Origin: Confluentibacter flavum
GTDB taxonomy: Bacteria; Bacteroidota; Bacteroidia; Flavobacteriales; Flavobacteriaceae
Length of the DNA: 64,000 nt
Assembly (NCBI RefSeq): GCF_002843175.1
Contig: NZ_PJEO01000051.1
Location: 1 to 64,000, forward strand
Direction of reading: 5' to 3'
Made by a program: the position numbers and the translations under genes. Below the pieces are notes generated by a model. It was given only the letters and a program-made list of their open reading frames with translations. It ran no database searches and was not told the origin of the DNA. Shown in pieces: positions 63,915 through 64,000 of this stretch (its first letter is position 1; the number at the start of each line of letters is the position of its first letter).

Positions 63915-64000
63915 CAACAAATTATTACAAAAAAAATTGGCCACGAAGTTCCATTTCGTCATGATGAATTTACTTTGCCATATTAATAACCCATTAATTT

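Noticed and set aside
1-64000. CRISPR array, tRNA and rRNA genes
   Set aside because: No regularly spaced short repeats, cloverleaf-like runs or conserved rRNA segments were noticed by eye.

Overview
The window reads as chromosomal DNA of a member of the Bacteroidota, most likely a flavobacterium. Evidence: AT-rich sequence, a FecR-SusC-SusD set, SPII-type lipoproteins, promoters of the TAnnTTTG type, and Bacteroidota mobilization proteins (BfmA/BtgA, DUF5712/MobB). No rRNA, tRNA or CRISPR array was seen.

Region 1 (1-34280) is a large polysaccharide utilization locus (PUL) on the + strand. It starts with an anti-sigma factor (FecR), a SusC-type TonB-dependent receptor and a SusD lipoprotein. 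Exported enzymes follow: a GH28-like beta-helix protein, GH95, a GH43-like propeller, GH20, GH3, a sialate O-acetylesterase-type esterase, GH92 and GH29, with DUF1080 proteins and Gfo/Idh/MocA oxidoreductases between them. It ends with an orphan toroid-like protein, a FucP/NagP-type MFS permease, a cytoplasmic Gfo/Idh enzyme and a NagB-PIG-L fusion. Fucosidases, beta-hexosaminidase, alpha-mannosidase, acetylesterase and GlcN-6-P deaminase together suggest a fucosylated, HexNAc- and mannose-containing glycan such as an N-glycan-like glycoprotein glycan (inference). DUF1080 plus Gfo/Idh proteins suggest a parallel 3-keto-glycoside route. Gaps in the PUL hold gene debris, including a relaxase/GH20 chimera and a broken GMC oxidoreductase.

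Region 2 (about 34265-41021) begins with receptor debris and a terminator, then a 1.2 kb structured non-coding stretch. Next come the backbone genes of a mobilizable element: ssb, a DUF6876 protein, small ORFs, a candidate oriT, BfmA, a DUF5712 relaxase-type protein and a TraG/VirD4-like coupling ATPase.

Region 3 (41022-54896) looks like cargo. It holds a class V aminotransferase and a long GAPDH. A four-gene SOS-like mutagenesis island follows, with an S24 repressor and exonuclease-GIY-YIG protein divergent from dinB and dnaE. Then come three integron-like gene cassettes, each with one gene followed by a long attC-like palindrome. The middle cassette carries a putative defence protein with a TIR/deoxyribosyltransferase-like domain and a P-loop ATPase. 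The cargo ends at a second copy of the coupling-protein C-terminus, so it lies between two homologous segments.

Region 4 (55023-64000) holds an endonuclease/exonuclease/phosphatase protein, a trio of DUF4831-like protein, signal-less subtilase and small membrane protein, a hypothetical protein, and a Cas4-like/DUF2779 nuclease coupled to a WYL regulator. It looks like accessory, possibly defence-related, DNA.
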